Made by a program: the position numbers and the translations under genes
DNA from: Campylobacter sp. RM16187
GTDB lineage: Bacteria > Campylobacterota > Campylobacteria > Campylobacterales > Campylobacteraceae
Reading direction: 5' to 3'
Length of the DNA: 64,000 nucleotides
NCBI RefSeq assembly: GCF_025319965.1
Contig: NZ_CP012549.1
Location: 434,001-498,000 of the forward strand
Notes under the pieces: generated by a model
Database searches by the model: none
What the model saw: the letters and a program-made list of their open reading frames with translations, nothing else
Told to the model about the DNA's origin: nothing
Shown here: piece by piece, positions 33,371-43,208 of the stretch
Position numbering within the stretch: position 1 is the stretch's first letter
How the letters are laid out: each line of letters begins with the position of its first letter

Positions 33371-34756
33371 ATGAGCGATTCTGTAGATAGACTTTACTTG
33401 GAAGAACGTAGGCTTGTTAGAAGATACGGTCCGGTAAAATCCGTGCTTTTAAATAGTTTGTTCATCTTTGTGATCTTTTACGCATCATGGTGGATATTTC
33501 AAGATCCAAGGGGGCTAATGAGGATGTATACCCCTTATGTGGGGTATATGTGGTGCAGATGGCTACTTGTTGTTATGATATGGGTTGCTTATCTATTTGA
33601 TTTTTGGCCCTTTAAAAAGGAGTGGTTATATAAGGCAAATCCTATCAAAAAGGGAATAATTTTTACGATAATCGTATTTTTTACCTTTTTTGTATTTTTA
33701 AAAGTATTTTTCGAATTTATTATGGGTGAGCTTGCAATATCTTATTTTAGCCCTAGGCGTCTAGCCGAGCTTGGCATAACTGATTTTTACGCTTTGGAGT
33801 ATGCGGCTCAAGCTATTTTGATGTTTGCCGCTATTGCATCTTGGATTGGGCCATCTTGGGTTGTAGCGTCCGAAAACTCGCCATGGGAGAGGCTAAAACA
33901 GCCTGTAAAAGGATTTAGCGTATTTGTTTTGACCTTTTTAATGAGCTTTATAGTATATTTTGTATTTTTTCATTCTCAGATGGGAATTTTATTCGATCCT
34001 TGGCAAAAATACACTTCTATTACTCCACCATGGTGGCATAATTTTGCCGATACCGTGCATGGAAATTTTAATATCGCTTGGATTATGTGTTGTACCGTTA
34101 TGGTGTGGGTATATGAGACTATTTGGGAGAGATACCCTTTTAATCTAATTAGAACCGATTGGACGAGAAGAGCGGCAGCCTTTATCGGAATTATCGCTAT
34201 GGCGTTTTGTATAGCTTTTTTCTTCTATTACCTTCAAGAGTTAATTTGGGGAGAGCATATTAGAGGCGACAGAAGGCTTTATGCGCCTGATTGGAGATGG
34301 CTGCATGTGGGCGAGATAGCGATATTTTGGTTGGTTCCGGTGCTGTTTTTAAAATTTTATTGCAATAACGGAGTTAATCAATTTTCAAAGCCCGTAAATA
34401 TCCTATTGAGAACAATGATTACGATAGTTGCGGCAGTGATACTTTATTATGTATATTATCAAATTTCGCACTTTCTTTTAGGAACTCAAAAAGGATTTTC
34501 TCATCCGCAACAATTCCCGATGATTCCTATGATATGGTTTATCAATGTGATGCTTATAAACTACTGGTTTATGGATGGATGGCCGGGATGGAAGCTTGAC
34601 GGAAAACGCGAAGAGGAAAAAGAGCATCTTGATGACTTTGGAAATAAAAACGCGTTGCTGGGTATGCTAATAGGCGTAATTATAGGTGCGATAATATACT
34701 TTATCGTAGTATTTTTAGCGCCTACTGTGGGCAATGTGCTTACTATATTTAAATAA
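33371..34756 (+). CDS. Polytopic membrane protein, unrecognised family
   Basis: 461 residues with about 11 predicted membrane segments and an unusually high Trp and Tyr content (SWWIF, PPWWHNF, DWRWLHV). A strong AGGAGGTG site precedes the ATG. It overlaps nothing but is followed after ten bases by the Tat-exported MBL enzyme. It might carry the substrate or anchor that enzyme. I cannot place the family with confidence. Confidence 0.7.
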   Translation: MSDSVDRLYLEERRLVRRYGPVKSVLLNSLFIFVIFYASWWIFQDPRGLMRMYTPYVGYMWCRWLLVVMIWVAYLFDFWPFKKEWLYKANPIKKGIIFTIIVFFTFFVFLKVFFEFIMGELAISYFSPRRLAELGITDFYALEYAAQAILMFAAIASWIGPSWVVASENSPWERLKQPVKGFSVFVLTFLMSFIVYFVFFHSQMGILFDPWQKYTSITPPWWHNFADTVHGNFNIAWIMCCTVMVWVYETIWERYPFNLIRTDWTRRAAAFIGIIAMAFCIAFFFYYLQELIWGEHIRGDRRLYAPDWRWLHVGEIAIFWLVPVLFLKFYCNNGVNQFSKPVNILLRTMITIVAAVILYYVYYQISHFLLGTQKGFSHPQQFPMIPMIWFINVMLINYWFMDGWPGWKLDGKREEEKEHLDDFGNKNALLGMLIGVIIGAIIYFIVVFLAPTVGNVLTIFK

Positions 34757-34766
34757 AGGATATTCT

Positions 34767-35921
34767 ATGACAAATGAAGCTAGAAGAGATTTTATAAAAG
34801 GCGGTGCAGCAGGTATTGGGCTGGGAGCACTTGCGTCTATGGGTATATTTTCATACTCTCCGGCAAGAGCTCTTTTTATGCCTGACGAGGTAAGAAAGAT
34901 GAAGGATTTCGGTGCGATAAAAAGTGTCGAAGTTACAAATATATCTGAAACAAGCTGGTTTGATAACTCCGCTTTGATGGGAGATATAAAGGGTGCCGGA
35001 GGGCTTTTAGTGGATCAATATCTTTTTAACTGGCCTCCTTTTGGTAATGGCAAAGGGCTTGCCAAAGGAAGCTATAAGGAGGGAATGGAAAAGATTAAGC
35101 ATCTATTGCCTGATAAAGTAGATGAGGCTTGGGAGGTTACTAAAGCTCTATCTGTTAATCCTGATAATGCGGGCGGATATGCCGCATTGATTGAGATAGA
35201 GCGACTAAATGGCGAAAAGAAAAAATACCTGTTAGATTGTGGCTGGTCATATAAATGGATGCATGAATGTTTTAAAAGAGAGGGTATAGATAAGATGCTC
35301 TCATCCGGAGAAATTGATACTCTCATCCTCTCTCATGAGCATTTTGACCACTTCTGGGGGTTGCCTGTAGTATTGAAATACAAGCCTGATATTAAGATTA
35401 TTATCCATGAAGGATTTTATCCAGAAGGCAGACAATATATCAAAGATTCAGGCCACAAGGGCGAACTTGTAGTGTTTAAAAAAGGAAGAAACGAGATAGA
35501 GCCCGGAGTTTGTACGTTTTGCTACGATTGTCCTATAATTAGCCGTGTTTTTGGCGAGCAGTCAATCTTCGTAAATGTCAAAGATAAAGGTCTTGTAAGT
35601 ATTACCGGATGTTGTCATCAGGGCATTATTACATTTTCCGACTCTGCATACAAAGAGCTAAAATATGATAATGATCAAATGTATGGAATTTACGGCGGAC
35701 TTCATATATCCCCGTTTGATGACTGAGATCCAAAGTATGATGATTTGGTTATAGGACTTAAAAAATGGGATTATCAAGTCATGGCTTGCAACCACTGCAC
35801 AGGACTTTTGACTGTTCAGAAATTTGCAAGAGAAGGTTATCCTATAGTAAAAGGAACGGCTAGATTTAGAACCAAGACAACTGATTATCTAGGCAATGGA
35901 GACAAGGTTAAATTCGGATAG
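34767..35921 (+). CDS. Tat-exported MBL-fold hydrolase with in-frame TGA
   Basis: Start ATG 34767 with AAAGGA upstream. A twin-arginine signal (ARRDFIKGGAAG) is followed by an MBL domain with HEHFDH, TGCCHQG and GGLHIS. A TGA at 35724-35726 interrupts the frame after FDD, yet 64 further codons follow in frame to TAG 35919-35921, including ACNHCTG, the expected last metal ligand region of this family. A product ending at TGA would lack it. TGG to TGA at a Trp position (DDWDPKYD is natural) or a selenocysteine codon both explain this. The next gene's ATG at 35926 follows the distal stop closely, which supports the long frame as the original gene. Confidence 0.75.
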
Positions 35922-35925
35922 TGAA

Positions 35926-37686
35926 ATGGACTTAAAGGATATATTCCCGATTCAATTTAATTATGGATTTGATGATTACAGGATGCTTATGAGAAGCATC
36001 CTGATAAAATCTTTATATGATAGTCAGGTTAAAGCATTAAGTCATTATAAAGGTATGCATAAAAGCAACTATTTTAACGAGTGCTGGACTATGAAATTTG
36101 GATTTTCGGAAGGAGTTTATGGGCTTATATTGTCAGAAGTAAAAAATAGCGAAGCAATATTTATACTTTACTATTTTCCTTCCTGTTCGGAATATCTTTT
36201 AGACAACAGCTCTCTTTTTGAGGCCATGGTTTCCTCAAAAGAGGGTTACGCAGAGAAAATTAGAAATTTTTCTTCTTATGAAGAGCTTTTTAATAATTTT
36301 ATTATCGCTAAAATTTATGTTAAAGTTGAAAGTAATGGGATATTCTTATCTTTAAAAACTAAATTAAAAGATAGAATATATGCAAAAGATGGAGTTTGTA
36401 TAGATGGCAAACAAATTATAAAAAAGGGTGGCATAGATAAAAATTTCCCGTCCTTTAAGACCTCTCTTGCTTTTGTAAATTTTATTCACTTAGCTATATC
36501 CGGGATATATGAGCCCGATTTTAATTCGCTTAAGATATATAAAAAAGAAGGGGAGGCTATACACTATAGCAACTCTTTAAAATTAAATACTAAAAAAGAT
36601 ATATTTTCTAGTGAAATTTGCTTAAATATGCTTTACGGAAAGTCTGATAAAAACTATCTTTTTGATGAGAGCGGATTTAAAATTTTAAAAAATAACTCTT
36701 GTATGTATAAATTTTTAATAAATTTAAAAAAAGAGAGCAAAAATTTGGCGCTATCGACTCAAAAAGATAGGGCGAATTTTTTTATAATTACCGGTTTTCT
36801 TGGCTCTGGAAAGACTAAATTTCTTCAAAATTTCATAGAATATGAAACGGCTCAGAATAGATTTACCGGGGTTATTCAAAACGAAATTGGCAAAATAGGG
36901 CTTGACGGACAACTAGTTGATGCCAATTATGCGACCATTGAGATAGATGAAGGATGCGTGTGCTGCTCTATGGCGGGACAGATAAAAATGGCCGTAGCTA
37001 AACTAAATGAAAAAAAGCCCGACACTATACTACTTGAAACAACCGGAGTAGCCAATCCTTTTAACCTGTTAAGCGAGTTAAACGAGATAAAAGATATTGT
37101 AAATTTATGCTCTATCGTTACAGTAGTGGACGGAGCTAATTTTTTAAGAGAGTATAAAAAGTCAAAGATCGTTTTGGAACAGGTTAAAGCTGCTGATGTA
37201 ATTTTATTAAATAAGATAGATCTTATAACTTCTGGCGAAAAAGATAAAATTTTGCAAATTTTAACTAAAAACAATAGATGTGCAGAGATTTTTGAAACTA
37301 TAAATTCTGAATTAAATCCCAATTTTCTGCTCTACAACCAAAGTCAAACATCATATATAGCCTCTTTGATGATTGAAGGTAAAATACACGCCACTCATTT
37401 AAATGAGGGCATAGTTTCTTTTAAAAAAGATTTAAGAGAGTATATAGATAAAGAAAGATTTATAAATTATATTAAACAGCTTCCGGAAAATTTTTTAAGA
37501 ATAAAGGGTGTGATTTCTTTTGAGAATGATAAAGCTCAATATGTATTTCAGTTTGTAAATAGTAGATTTGATATAACGCTTTTTGACAGGGAGAAGAGAT
37601 GTGATAATTTTTTAGTATTTATCGGTAGGGATGTTGACGAAGAATTTTATTTTCCACAAGAATTTTATAAAATTTCTTACCATTAG
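35926..37686 (+). CDS. COG0523 (G3E) GTPase with extra N-terminal domain
   Basis: 586 residues from ATG 35926 (an ATG ten codons upstream is possible). The C-terminal part is a CobW/P47K-type GTPase: Walker A GFLGSGKT near residue 290, metal motif GCVCC, ETTGVANP and NKIDL. These proteins load zinc, cobalt or other metals into client enzymes. The first 280 residues are an added domain I do not recognise; standard members are only 320-400 long. Its place behind the MBL metalloenzyme suggests it serves that enzyme. Confidence 0.85.
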   Translation: MDLKDIFPIQFNYGFDDYRMLMRSILIKSLYDSQVKALSHYKGMHKSNYFNECWTMKFGFSEGVYGLILSEVKNSEAIFILYYFPSCSEYLLDNSSLFEAMVSSKEGYAEKIRNFSSYEELFNNFIIAKIYVKVESNGIFLSLKTKLKDRIYAKDGVCIDGKQIIKKGGIDKNFPSFKTSLAFVNFIHLAISGIYEPDFNSLKIYKKEGEAIHYSNSLKLNTKKDIFSSEICLNMLYGKSDKNYLFDESGFKILKNNSCMYKFLINLKKESKNLALSTQKDRANFFIITGFLGSGKTKFLQNFIEYETAQNRFTGVIQNEIGKIGLDGQLVDANYATIEIDEGCVCCSMAGQIKMAVAKLNEKKPDTILLETTGVANPFNLLSELNEIKDIVNLCSIVTVVDGANFLREYKKSKIVLEQVKAADVILLNKIDLITSGEKDKILQILTKNNRCAEIFETINSELNPNFLLYNQSQTSYIASLMIEGKIHATHLNEGIVSFKKDLREYIDKERFINYIKQLPENFLRIKGVISFENDKAQYVFQFVNSRFDITLFDREKRCDNFLVFIGRDVDEEFYFPQEFYKISYH

Positions 37687-37790
37687 TTTTGTGAAATTTA
37701 AAAAAGTATTACAAAATAACAGAAAATTAATTAAATTTTTTAAATTTTAAGGTTAAAATACTATGATTATTTTAACTTAAGGAATTGAAA

Positions 37791-38213
37791 ATGAGAAAAT
37801 TTTTAGGTTCGGCATTATGTGCGATCTCTTTAATGGCGATGCCTCAAGATACAGAGCATACTCCAGAACAGATAGCAAAAAACATAGAGATTGAAATTTC
37901 AGCCCATCTTCCTAAAAAAATAGATGAGCATATAACATTTAAAAACATTAAAGCATTCGGAAGCAAAATAACATATAGTTATGAAATTCACGATACGTCA
38001 AGCGTTAAATTTTCTCAGTTTTCGTGGCAAAAGATTGACGATATGAAAAAGACATATCACGAACGCGTATTAAAATCCGCATGTGAAAAAGAGGATACAA
38101 GAGCAATATTAAATACCGGTGTTGTTATGGAGTATAGATACACTCTGGATAGCGGCAAATTCTTCTTTCAATTTAGCTTAAGTAAAGACGAATGCGAGAA
38201 ATCAGGACTTTAA
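37791..38213 (+). CDS. Small exported protein
   Basis: About 140 residues with an N-terminal signal peptide (MRKFLGSALCAISLMAM) and a globular rest with two Cys (KSACEKED, KDECEKS). I choose ATG 37791 with AAGG nine bases upstream over the TTG two codons earlier. Family unknown; probably periplasmic. Monocistronic, convergent with htpX. Confidence 0.7.
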   Translation: MRKFLGSALCAISLMAMPQDTEHTPEQIAKNIEIEISAHLPKKIDEHITFKNIKAFGSKITYSYEIHDTSSVKFSQFSWQKIDDMKKTYHERVLKSACEKEDTRAILNTGVVMEYRYTLDSGKFFFQFSLSKDECEKSGL

Positions 38214-38216
38214 AGA

Positions 38217-38245
38217 AATTTAGTAGAGCAATCCTCTACTAAATT
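38217..38245. terminator. Bidirectional terminator hairpin
   Basis: AATTTAGTAGAG (38217-38228) pairs perfectly with CTCTACTAAATT (38234-38245) around a five-base loop between two convergent genes, and includes the htpX stop region. T-rich sequence follows. Confidence 0.8.
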
Positions 38246-39090
38246 ATTCTTTTTAGCTCTTCAAGCCTAGCTATGCGATCCTCTGTTCTTGGATGTGTGC
38301 GAAATAGTGTATTAATTGTATTTTTTACGCTTCCAAATGGATTTATTATAAACATATGAGCGCTTTGAGGATCCGCATTTCTCATAGTATAGTTTTTTGC
38401 GTAGTTATCAAGCTTTCTTAGTGCACTTGCCAGCCACTCCGGACGCCCTGTAAGTAGTGCCGCGCCTTTATCTGCCTTGTATTCCCTCTCTCTTGATATA
38501 GCCATTTGTATCACTGTGGCAGCTATTGGCATAATTACAGCTAATAGTAGCATCAAAATTCCATTTGAGCGACTTTGGTTGCTATTGTTTCCGCTAAGGG
38601 CACCAAATTGGGCAAAATTTGCAAGTATAGCTATAGCCCCCGCAATCACTGCGGCTATTGAGCCTGTCAGTATATCATAATGCCTAACATGACAAAGTTC
38701 GTGAGCAAGGACTCCTTCTATTTCGTCTTTGTTTAGTAGATTTAAAAGCCCTTCTGTTACCGCAACAGCGGCATTTTTAGGATTTCTACCTGTTGCAAAG
38801 GCGTTTGGAACCTGCTCTGGTATTATATAAACCTTTGGCATTGGTAGATTGGCTTTTTTAGTTAGGCGACTAACTATTTCAAAAAGCCCTTTTGCATCGT
38901 TTTCATGAACTTCAATTGCTTTATAGTGCCTTAATACGAGCTTATCACTAAAAAAATATGAGAAAAAATTCATCCCAAGCGCGATTAAAAAGGCCATTAT
39001 CATACCTTCTTGACCGCCAATCATTCCGCCTACGGTTACAAAAAGCAACATCAGCCCTGTCATTAAAAATACTGTTTTAAAAATTTCCAT
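38239..39090 (-). CDS. htpX: HtpX membrane zinc protease
   Basis: 283 residues. Two N-terminal membrane segments, the zinc motif LAHELCHVRHYD, a second pair of membrane segments and EREYKADKGAALL with the third ligand. It degrades misfolded membrane proteins. I use ATG 39090 with AAAGGGATC upstream; the longer frame to 39120 lies inside the upstream gene. Confidence 0.93.
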   Translation of the reverse strand: MEIFKTVFLMTGLMLLFVTVGGMIGGQEGMIMAFLIALGMNFFSYFFSDKLVLRHYKAIEVHENDAKGLFEIVSRLTKKANLPMPKVYIIPEQVPNAFATGRNPKNAAVAVTEGLLNLLNKDEIEGVLAHELCHVRHYDILTGSIAAVIAGAIAILANFAQFGALSGNNSNQSRSNGILMLLLAVIMPIAATVIQMAISREREYKADKGAALLTGRPEWLASALRKLDNYAKNYTMRNADPQSAHMFIINPFGSVKNTINTLFRTHPRTEDRIARLEELKRII

Positions 39091-39451
39091 CTTTGATCCC
39101 TTTTGCGAAAATAGCCACATCTACACCCAGTTCACAAAGCTCTTTAATTTCAGCCTGGCTCTCTATGATAACGCAAATTTGAGAGTCAAAAAGATAGTTT
39201 TGTGCGACTTTGGCGGCCTCTTTGGCAAGCTCTTTTGGAGTGATTATATATTTTGCTCCGCAAGCGTTTGCCATTACGACCTGCACTATATCATCTGTTT
39301 TTAAACTAAAATTCGCACCTATTTTAATGGCTTTTGCTATCATAGCTTCTTGATAGTAAAATAAATTTTGTCTATCACTTCTTATATCGCTTTCTTTATG
39401 ACAATAAAATAGCGGTTTATACGGCACAAGTGAGTGCCCTATAATTTTCAT
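39077..39451 (-). CDS. Conserved-type protein of unknown function
   Basis: 124 residues from ATG 39451 (AAGGAATCC upstream). Soluble, with a regular alpha/beta pattern (KYIITPKELAKEAAKVAQ, SQICVIIESQAEI). It overlaps the zinc-ribbon gene by four bases and htpX by 14, so it is in one operon with rsmG and htpX. Not recognised. Confidence 0.65.
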   Translation of the reverse strand: MKIIGHSLVPYKPLFYCHKESDIRSDRQNLFYYQEAMIAKAIKIGANFSLKTDDIVQVVMANACGAKYIITPKELAKEAAKVAQNYLFDSQICVIIESQAEIKELCELGVDVAIFAKGIKDGNF

Positions 39452-39666
39452 TTGGGATTCCTTACGCAATCTTTGCATATATATTTTGTACTGCTTAAAA
39501 TCGCCTCTTTAACCTCTACAAAAGTGCCGCACTTACTACACTCTACGAAGTTTTCTATCTCTTTTACATCTTTGCTTTTTGTATGCTTTTTTCTACTTTT
39601 GAAAAAAACTATATAAATTACAATTAAAACTACTATAAAAACTAAAAATTTAGCCACAATATCCAC
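39448..39666 (-). CDS. PP0621-like small membrane zinc-ribbon protein
   Basis: 72 residues: one N-terminal membrane segment ([16 protein letters not shown]) and a ribbon with CSKCG and CKDC pairs that likely bind zinc. Similar small proteins are widespread, with unknown function. Start overlaps the rsmG stop. Confidence 0.7.
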   Translation of the reverse strand: MDIVAKFLVFIVVLIVIYIVFFKSRKKHTKSKDVKEIENFVECSKCGTFVEVKEAILSSTKYICKDCVRNPK

Positions 39667-40198
39667 CTATCAATACATAATTTCTATTTTTAAAGTTATA
39701 AATTTTTGCATCTATGCCTACTATTTCGTCTTTTACTCCACTGCCTTTGTATAGTAAAATTTGCGTCTTTTCGTCATAAAAACCTTTACAAATTTTTAAA
39801 AGATCCTTTGTTTTCATGAGTGCTCTAGATGTAATAAGATCAGCTATAAAAGGCGAAGAGAGTTCGATTTTCTCGCTTTTTACATTTAAATTTTCTAAAT
39901 TCATTTCGGCCTTTACATAGCTTAAAAATGATGATTTTTTTAAATTTGGTTCAAATAGAGTCCAGCTGCAATCTCTTAAAATAAATGCTAAAAATATAGC
40001 CGGAAATCCTGCTCCGCTACCTACATCTATCGCAGTTTTCGGATAATATTCTAGAAATTCCAAAGGCCTTATACTATCATCCACTATTTCACTTATGTTT
40101 TTATAATTTGTTAGATTATGCACTCTGTTAAATTTTCTTAAAATTTCTCTAAATTTTTCTACTTTTTCATTAAAATCTAAAGGCTTATCGATTTTCAT
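39650..40198 (-). CDS. rsmG: 16S rRNA (guanine-527-N7) methyltransferase
   Basis: 182 residues. The SAM-binding motif [14 protein letters not shown] and the later [11 protein letters not shown] are typical. It methylates G527 of 16S rRNA. ATG 40198 overlaps the ribA end by 14 bases; TTG 40201 is the alternative. Confidence 0.92.
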   Translation of the reverse strand: MKIDKPLDFNEKVEKFREILRKFNRVHNLTNYKNISEIVDDSIRPLEFLEYYPKTAIDVGSGAGFPAIFLAFILRDCSWTLFEPNLKKSSFLSYVKAEMNLENLNVKSEKIELSSPFIADLITSRALMKTKDLLKICKGFYDEKTQILLYKGSGVKDEIVGIDAKIYNFKNRNYVLIGGYCG

Positions 40199-40760
40199 CA
40201 AGCATATGTCCCATTTGCTCTTTTTTTATCTTTAGATACTTCTCGTTAAATTTATTCGCATGTATTATGATAGGTACGCGTGCTACGACTTCCACACATT
40301 TTAAGCCCATTAGCTTTTGAGGATTATTTGTAAGCAAATTTATCTTGGATATTCCAAAATCTTTTAGGATAAAATCAACTATCTCATAAGTCCTCTCGTC
40401 AGCCTTAAATCCAAGCTGGTGATTTGCTTTGATAGTATCAAGCCCTTTGTCTTGCAAATTATATGCGTTTACTTTATTTAAAAGGCCGATATTTCGCCCT
40501 TCTTGACGTAGATAGATGACCATGCCGGTATGTTCTTCGATATATTTTAAACTCGCTTCAAGCTGGTCGCGACAATCGCATTTCAAGCTTCCTATTGCAT
40601 CACCTGTTAGGCACTCCGAATGAATTCTTACATTAACTACATCTCCAAAAGGCTTTTTAAATATCACCAAATGCTCTTTTTCACCCTCTTTAAAAGCTTT
40701 TATCTCAAACATTCCGAAGCGTGACGGCAAATTTGCCACGTTAGATAACTTTATATTCAT
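40185..40760 (-). CDS. ribA: GTP cyclohydrolase II
   Basis: 191 residues. Zinc cysteines in [21 protein letters not shown]-binding region [11 protein letters not shown] and [10 protein letters not shown] are all present. First step of riboflavin synthesis: GTP to the pyrimidine precursor with loss of formate. First in the minus-strand operon leading to htpX. Confidence 0.95.
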   Translation of the reverse strand: MNIKLSNVANLPSRFGMFEIKAFKEGEKEHLVIFKKPFGDVVNVRIHSECLTGDAIGSLKCDCRDQLEASLKYIEEHTGMVIYLRQEGRNIGLLNKVNAYNLQDKGLDTIKANHQLGFKADERTYEIVDFILKDFGISKINLLTNNPQKLMGLKCVEVVARVPIIIHANKFNEKYLKIKKEQMGHMLDENR

Positions 40761-40823
40761 AAATTTTTAACTCCTAATATGTTACACTTATAAAACGATA
40801 TTGTATCAAAGAAAAGGAAAAAT

Positions 40824-41801
40824 ATGTTTAAACGCTTTAGAAGACTAAGACTAGCTCCTGCGATGCGCGATATGGTAAGAGAAAGCAGACTAAATGTAAG
40901 TGATTTTATCTATCCGCTTTTTGTGGTGCCTGGTAGCGGCATAAAAAAAGAGATAAGTTCGATGCCGGGCGTTTTTCAGATGAGTTTGGATGAAATTTTA
41001 AAAGAGTGTGCGGAAGTTGTAAATTTGGGCATAAAATCGATTATTTTATTTGGAATTCCAAGCGTAAAAGATAGCATAGGAAGCGACGCTTTAAGCAACG
41101 ACGGCATCATAGCTACGGCTTTAAGAGCGATAAAGGATAAATTTCCGCATCTTGTCGTAGTGACCGATCTATGCTTTTGCGAATACACAGACCACGGACA
41201 CTGCGGAATTTTAGATCACGTTCACGAGACAGTGGATAACGACGCCACGCTTGAAATTTCAGCCAAGCAAGCAGTGATCCACGCTAAAAACGGAGCCGAT
41301 ATGATCGCTCCAAGCGGCATGATGGACGGCATCATCACTACGCTTCGCGGCGCGCTTGATGATAGCGGATTTGAAAATTTGCCTATCATGGCGTATTCGA
41401 CCAAATTTGCTTCGGCTTACTATGGGCCGTTTCGCGACGTAGCGGAGAGCACTCCGAGCTTTGGCGATAGAAGAAGCTATCAAATGGATCCCGCAAATCG
41501 CTTGGAAGCGATAAACGAAAGCCTTGAAGATGAGGCTCAGGGTGCTGATATACTCATGGTTAAGCCTGCACTTGCTTATCTTGACGTGATTCGCGAGATC
41601 AAAAACGCTACCTTGCTTCCGGTTTGTGCTTATAACGTAAGCGGAGAGTATGCGCTGCTAAAAGCGGGCGCAAAGGCCGGTATCATCGACTATGAGCGCG
41701 TGATGATGGAGACTATGATCGGATTTAAAAGAGCGGGCGCAAGCCTCATCATCAGCTATCACGCAAAAGAGGCGGCTGAAATTTTAAGGAGAGCGTTGTG
41801 A
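40824..41801 (+). CDS. hemB: Porphobilinogen synthase
   Basis: 325 residues. Metal cysteines in [14 protein letters not shown], active lysines in [15 protein letters not shown] and [10 protein letters not shown]. It condenses two 5-aminolevulinate molecules in haem synthesis. It overlaps argF by four bases; hemN follows two genes later. Confidence 0.97.
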   Translation: MFKRFRRLRLAPAMRDMVRESRLNVSDFIYPLFVVPGSGIKKEISSMPGVFQMSLDEILKECAEVVNLGIKSIILFGIPSVKDSIGSDALSNDGIIATALRAIKDKFPHLVVVTDLCFCEYTDHGHCGILDHVHETVDNDATLEISAKQAVIHAKNGADMIAPSGMMDGIITTLRGALDDSGFENLPIMAYSTKFASAYYGPFRDVAESTPSFGDRRSYQMDPANRLEAINESLEDEAQGADILMVKPALAYLDVIREIKNATLLPVCAYNVSGEYALLKAGAKAGIIDYERVMMETMIGFKRAGASLIISYHAKEAAEILRRAL

Positions 41802-42715
41802 GGCACTTTCTTACCCTTGATGACTTTAGCAGGGATGAAATTTTAGAGATGATAAATTTGGCTCGCGAGATAAAAAGCGAGGCGAAGGCTAAAATTTATA
41901 AACCCTATCTAAAAGATCAAATTCTAGCCATGATATTTGAAAAGAGCTCGACTAGAACGCGAGTTAGCTTTGAAGTGGGCATGCATCAGCTTGGCGGCAA
42001 GGGTATGTTTTTAAGCGCAAACGACCTTCAGATAGGCAGGGGTGAGCCGATAAAAGATACGGCGCGAGTGATTAGCTCGATGACCGATATGGCGATGCTT
42101 AGGGTAAATAAACACGAAACGCTTGAAGAGTTTGCAAAATTTAGTAAAGTTCCCGTTATAAATGGGCTTAGCGATAAATTTCATCCCGTGCAGCTTATGG
42201 CTGATTATCTAACTATGCTTGAGTTTTCAAGCGGCGAAAAAGTCGCTTACGTGGGTGATGGCAACAACATAACTCATTCTTGGCTTATGCTTGCAAGCAA
42301 GCTTGGGTTTGAGCTTAGGATAGCTACGCCAAAAGGCTACGAACCTGATGCGCAAATTTTAGAAAAAGCCATGCAAAACGCTAAAATTTCAGGAGCTAAA
42401 ATTTATCTAACCGAAGATATCAAAGAAGCCGTTAGCGGCGCGGATGTCGTTACGACCGATACTTGGGTATCGATGGGTCAGGAAGCCGAAAAGGATAGAC
42501 GCATAAAAGACTTTGAGGGGTTTTGCGTGGATGAAAATTTGATGAAACTAGCCAAAAACGGCGCGATTTTTCTTCACTGCTTGCCTGCTTACCGAGGATA
42601 TGAGGTGAGTGAAGCGGTCTTTGAAGCGCATGCGGATGAAATTTTTGCCGAGGCGGAAAACCGCCTTCACGCACAAAAAGGCGTAATGGTCTGGCTTGAT
42701 AAGAACAGGAAATAA
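41798..42715 (+). CDS. argF: Ornithine carbamoyltransferase
   Basis: 305 residues. Carbamoyl phosphate motif [21 protein letters not shown] and ornithine motif HCLPAYRG are present. It makes citrulline for arginine synthesis. ATGA overlap with hemB. Confidence 0.97.
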   Translation: MRHFLTLDDFSRDEILEMINLAREIKSEAKAKIYKPYLKDQILAMIFEKSSTRTRVSFEVGMHQLGGKGMFLSANDLQIGRGEPIKDTARVISSMTDMAMLRVNKHETLEEFAKFSKVPVINGLSDKFHPVQLMADYLTMLEFSSGEKVAYVGDGNNITHSWLMLASKLGFELRIATPKGYEPDAQILEKAMQNAKISGAKIYLTEDIKEAVSGADVVTTDTWVSMGQEAEKDRRIKDFEGFCVDENLMKLAKNGAIFLHCLPAYRGYEVSEAVFEAHADEIFAEAENRLHAQKGVMVWLDKNRK

Positions 42716-42716
42716 T

Positions 42717-43208
42717 ATGAACAACAAAGATGAAAAATTAAAAGATACTTATAAAAAAATCGATGAGATAAGCAGCGAGCTTGGCATAGACGAGAGCGAA
42801 AAGACGGTATTTGAGATAATCCCTACAAATAACCCTAATCAAATGAGCCTGAGCCTAAAAAGTGGCACTTGGAACGGGGTTGAGCCGTGGTTTGGCATTG
42901 ATGAAAATCAAAATTTACACACCATGGTTTCTGTAAAATCTCTAACCGAGCTAATTGAGAGCCACCGCAAGCTACAAAAAGAGAATTTTGAGCTTAAGCT
43001 TGAAAAGACGATTTGGCAAAACGTGCCCGTTGATTTTAGCGACGTTTGGGTTGTTGTAATGGATGAAATTCGCAAGATCGCAGCCAAAGAAAACGGCAAG
43101 AGAAGCCTAGATGTAAATTTGGAAAATTTAGTAAAAAATATCAAAAAAGAGCATCCGAATTTATTTGTGGATATGGAGGATTTGATGGAGAAAAGGAACA
43201 GAGCCTAA
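42717..43208 (+). CDS. DUF2603 (UPF0763) family protein
   Basis: 163 residues, acidic and helical. It matches the Campylobacter-type DUF2603 family by its start ([14 protein letters not shown]) and position between argF and hemN; the function is unknown. AGGAAATA precedes ATG 42717; its stop shares a base with the hemN start (TAATG). Confidence 0.8.
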   Translation: MNNKDEKLKDTYKKIDEISSELGIDESEKTVFEIIPTNNPNQMSLSLKSGTWNGVEPWFGIDENQNLHTMVSVKSLTELIESHRKLQKENFELKLEKTIWQNVPVDFSDVWVVVMDEIRKIAAKENGKRSLDVNLENLVKNIKKEHPNLFVDMEDLMEKRNRA

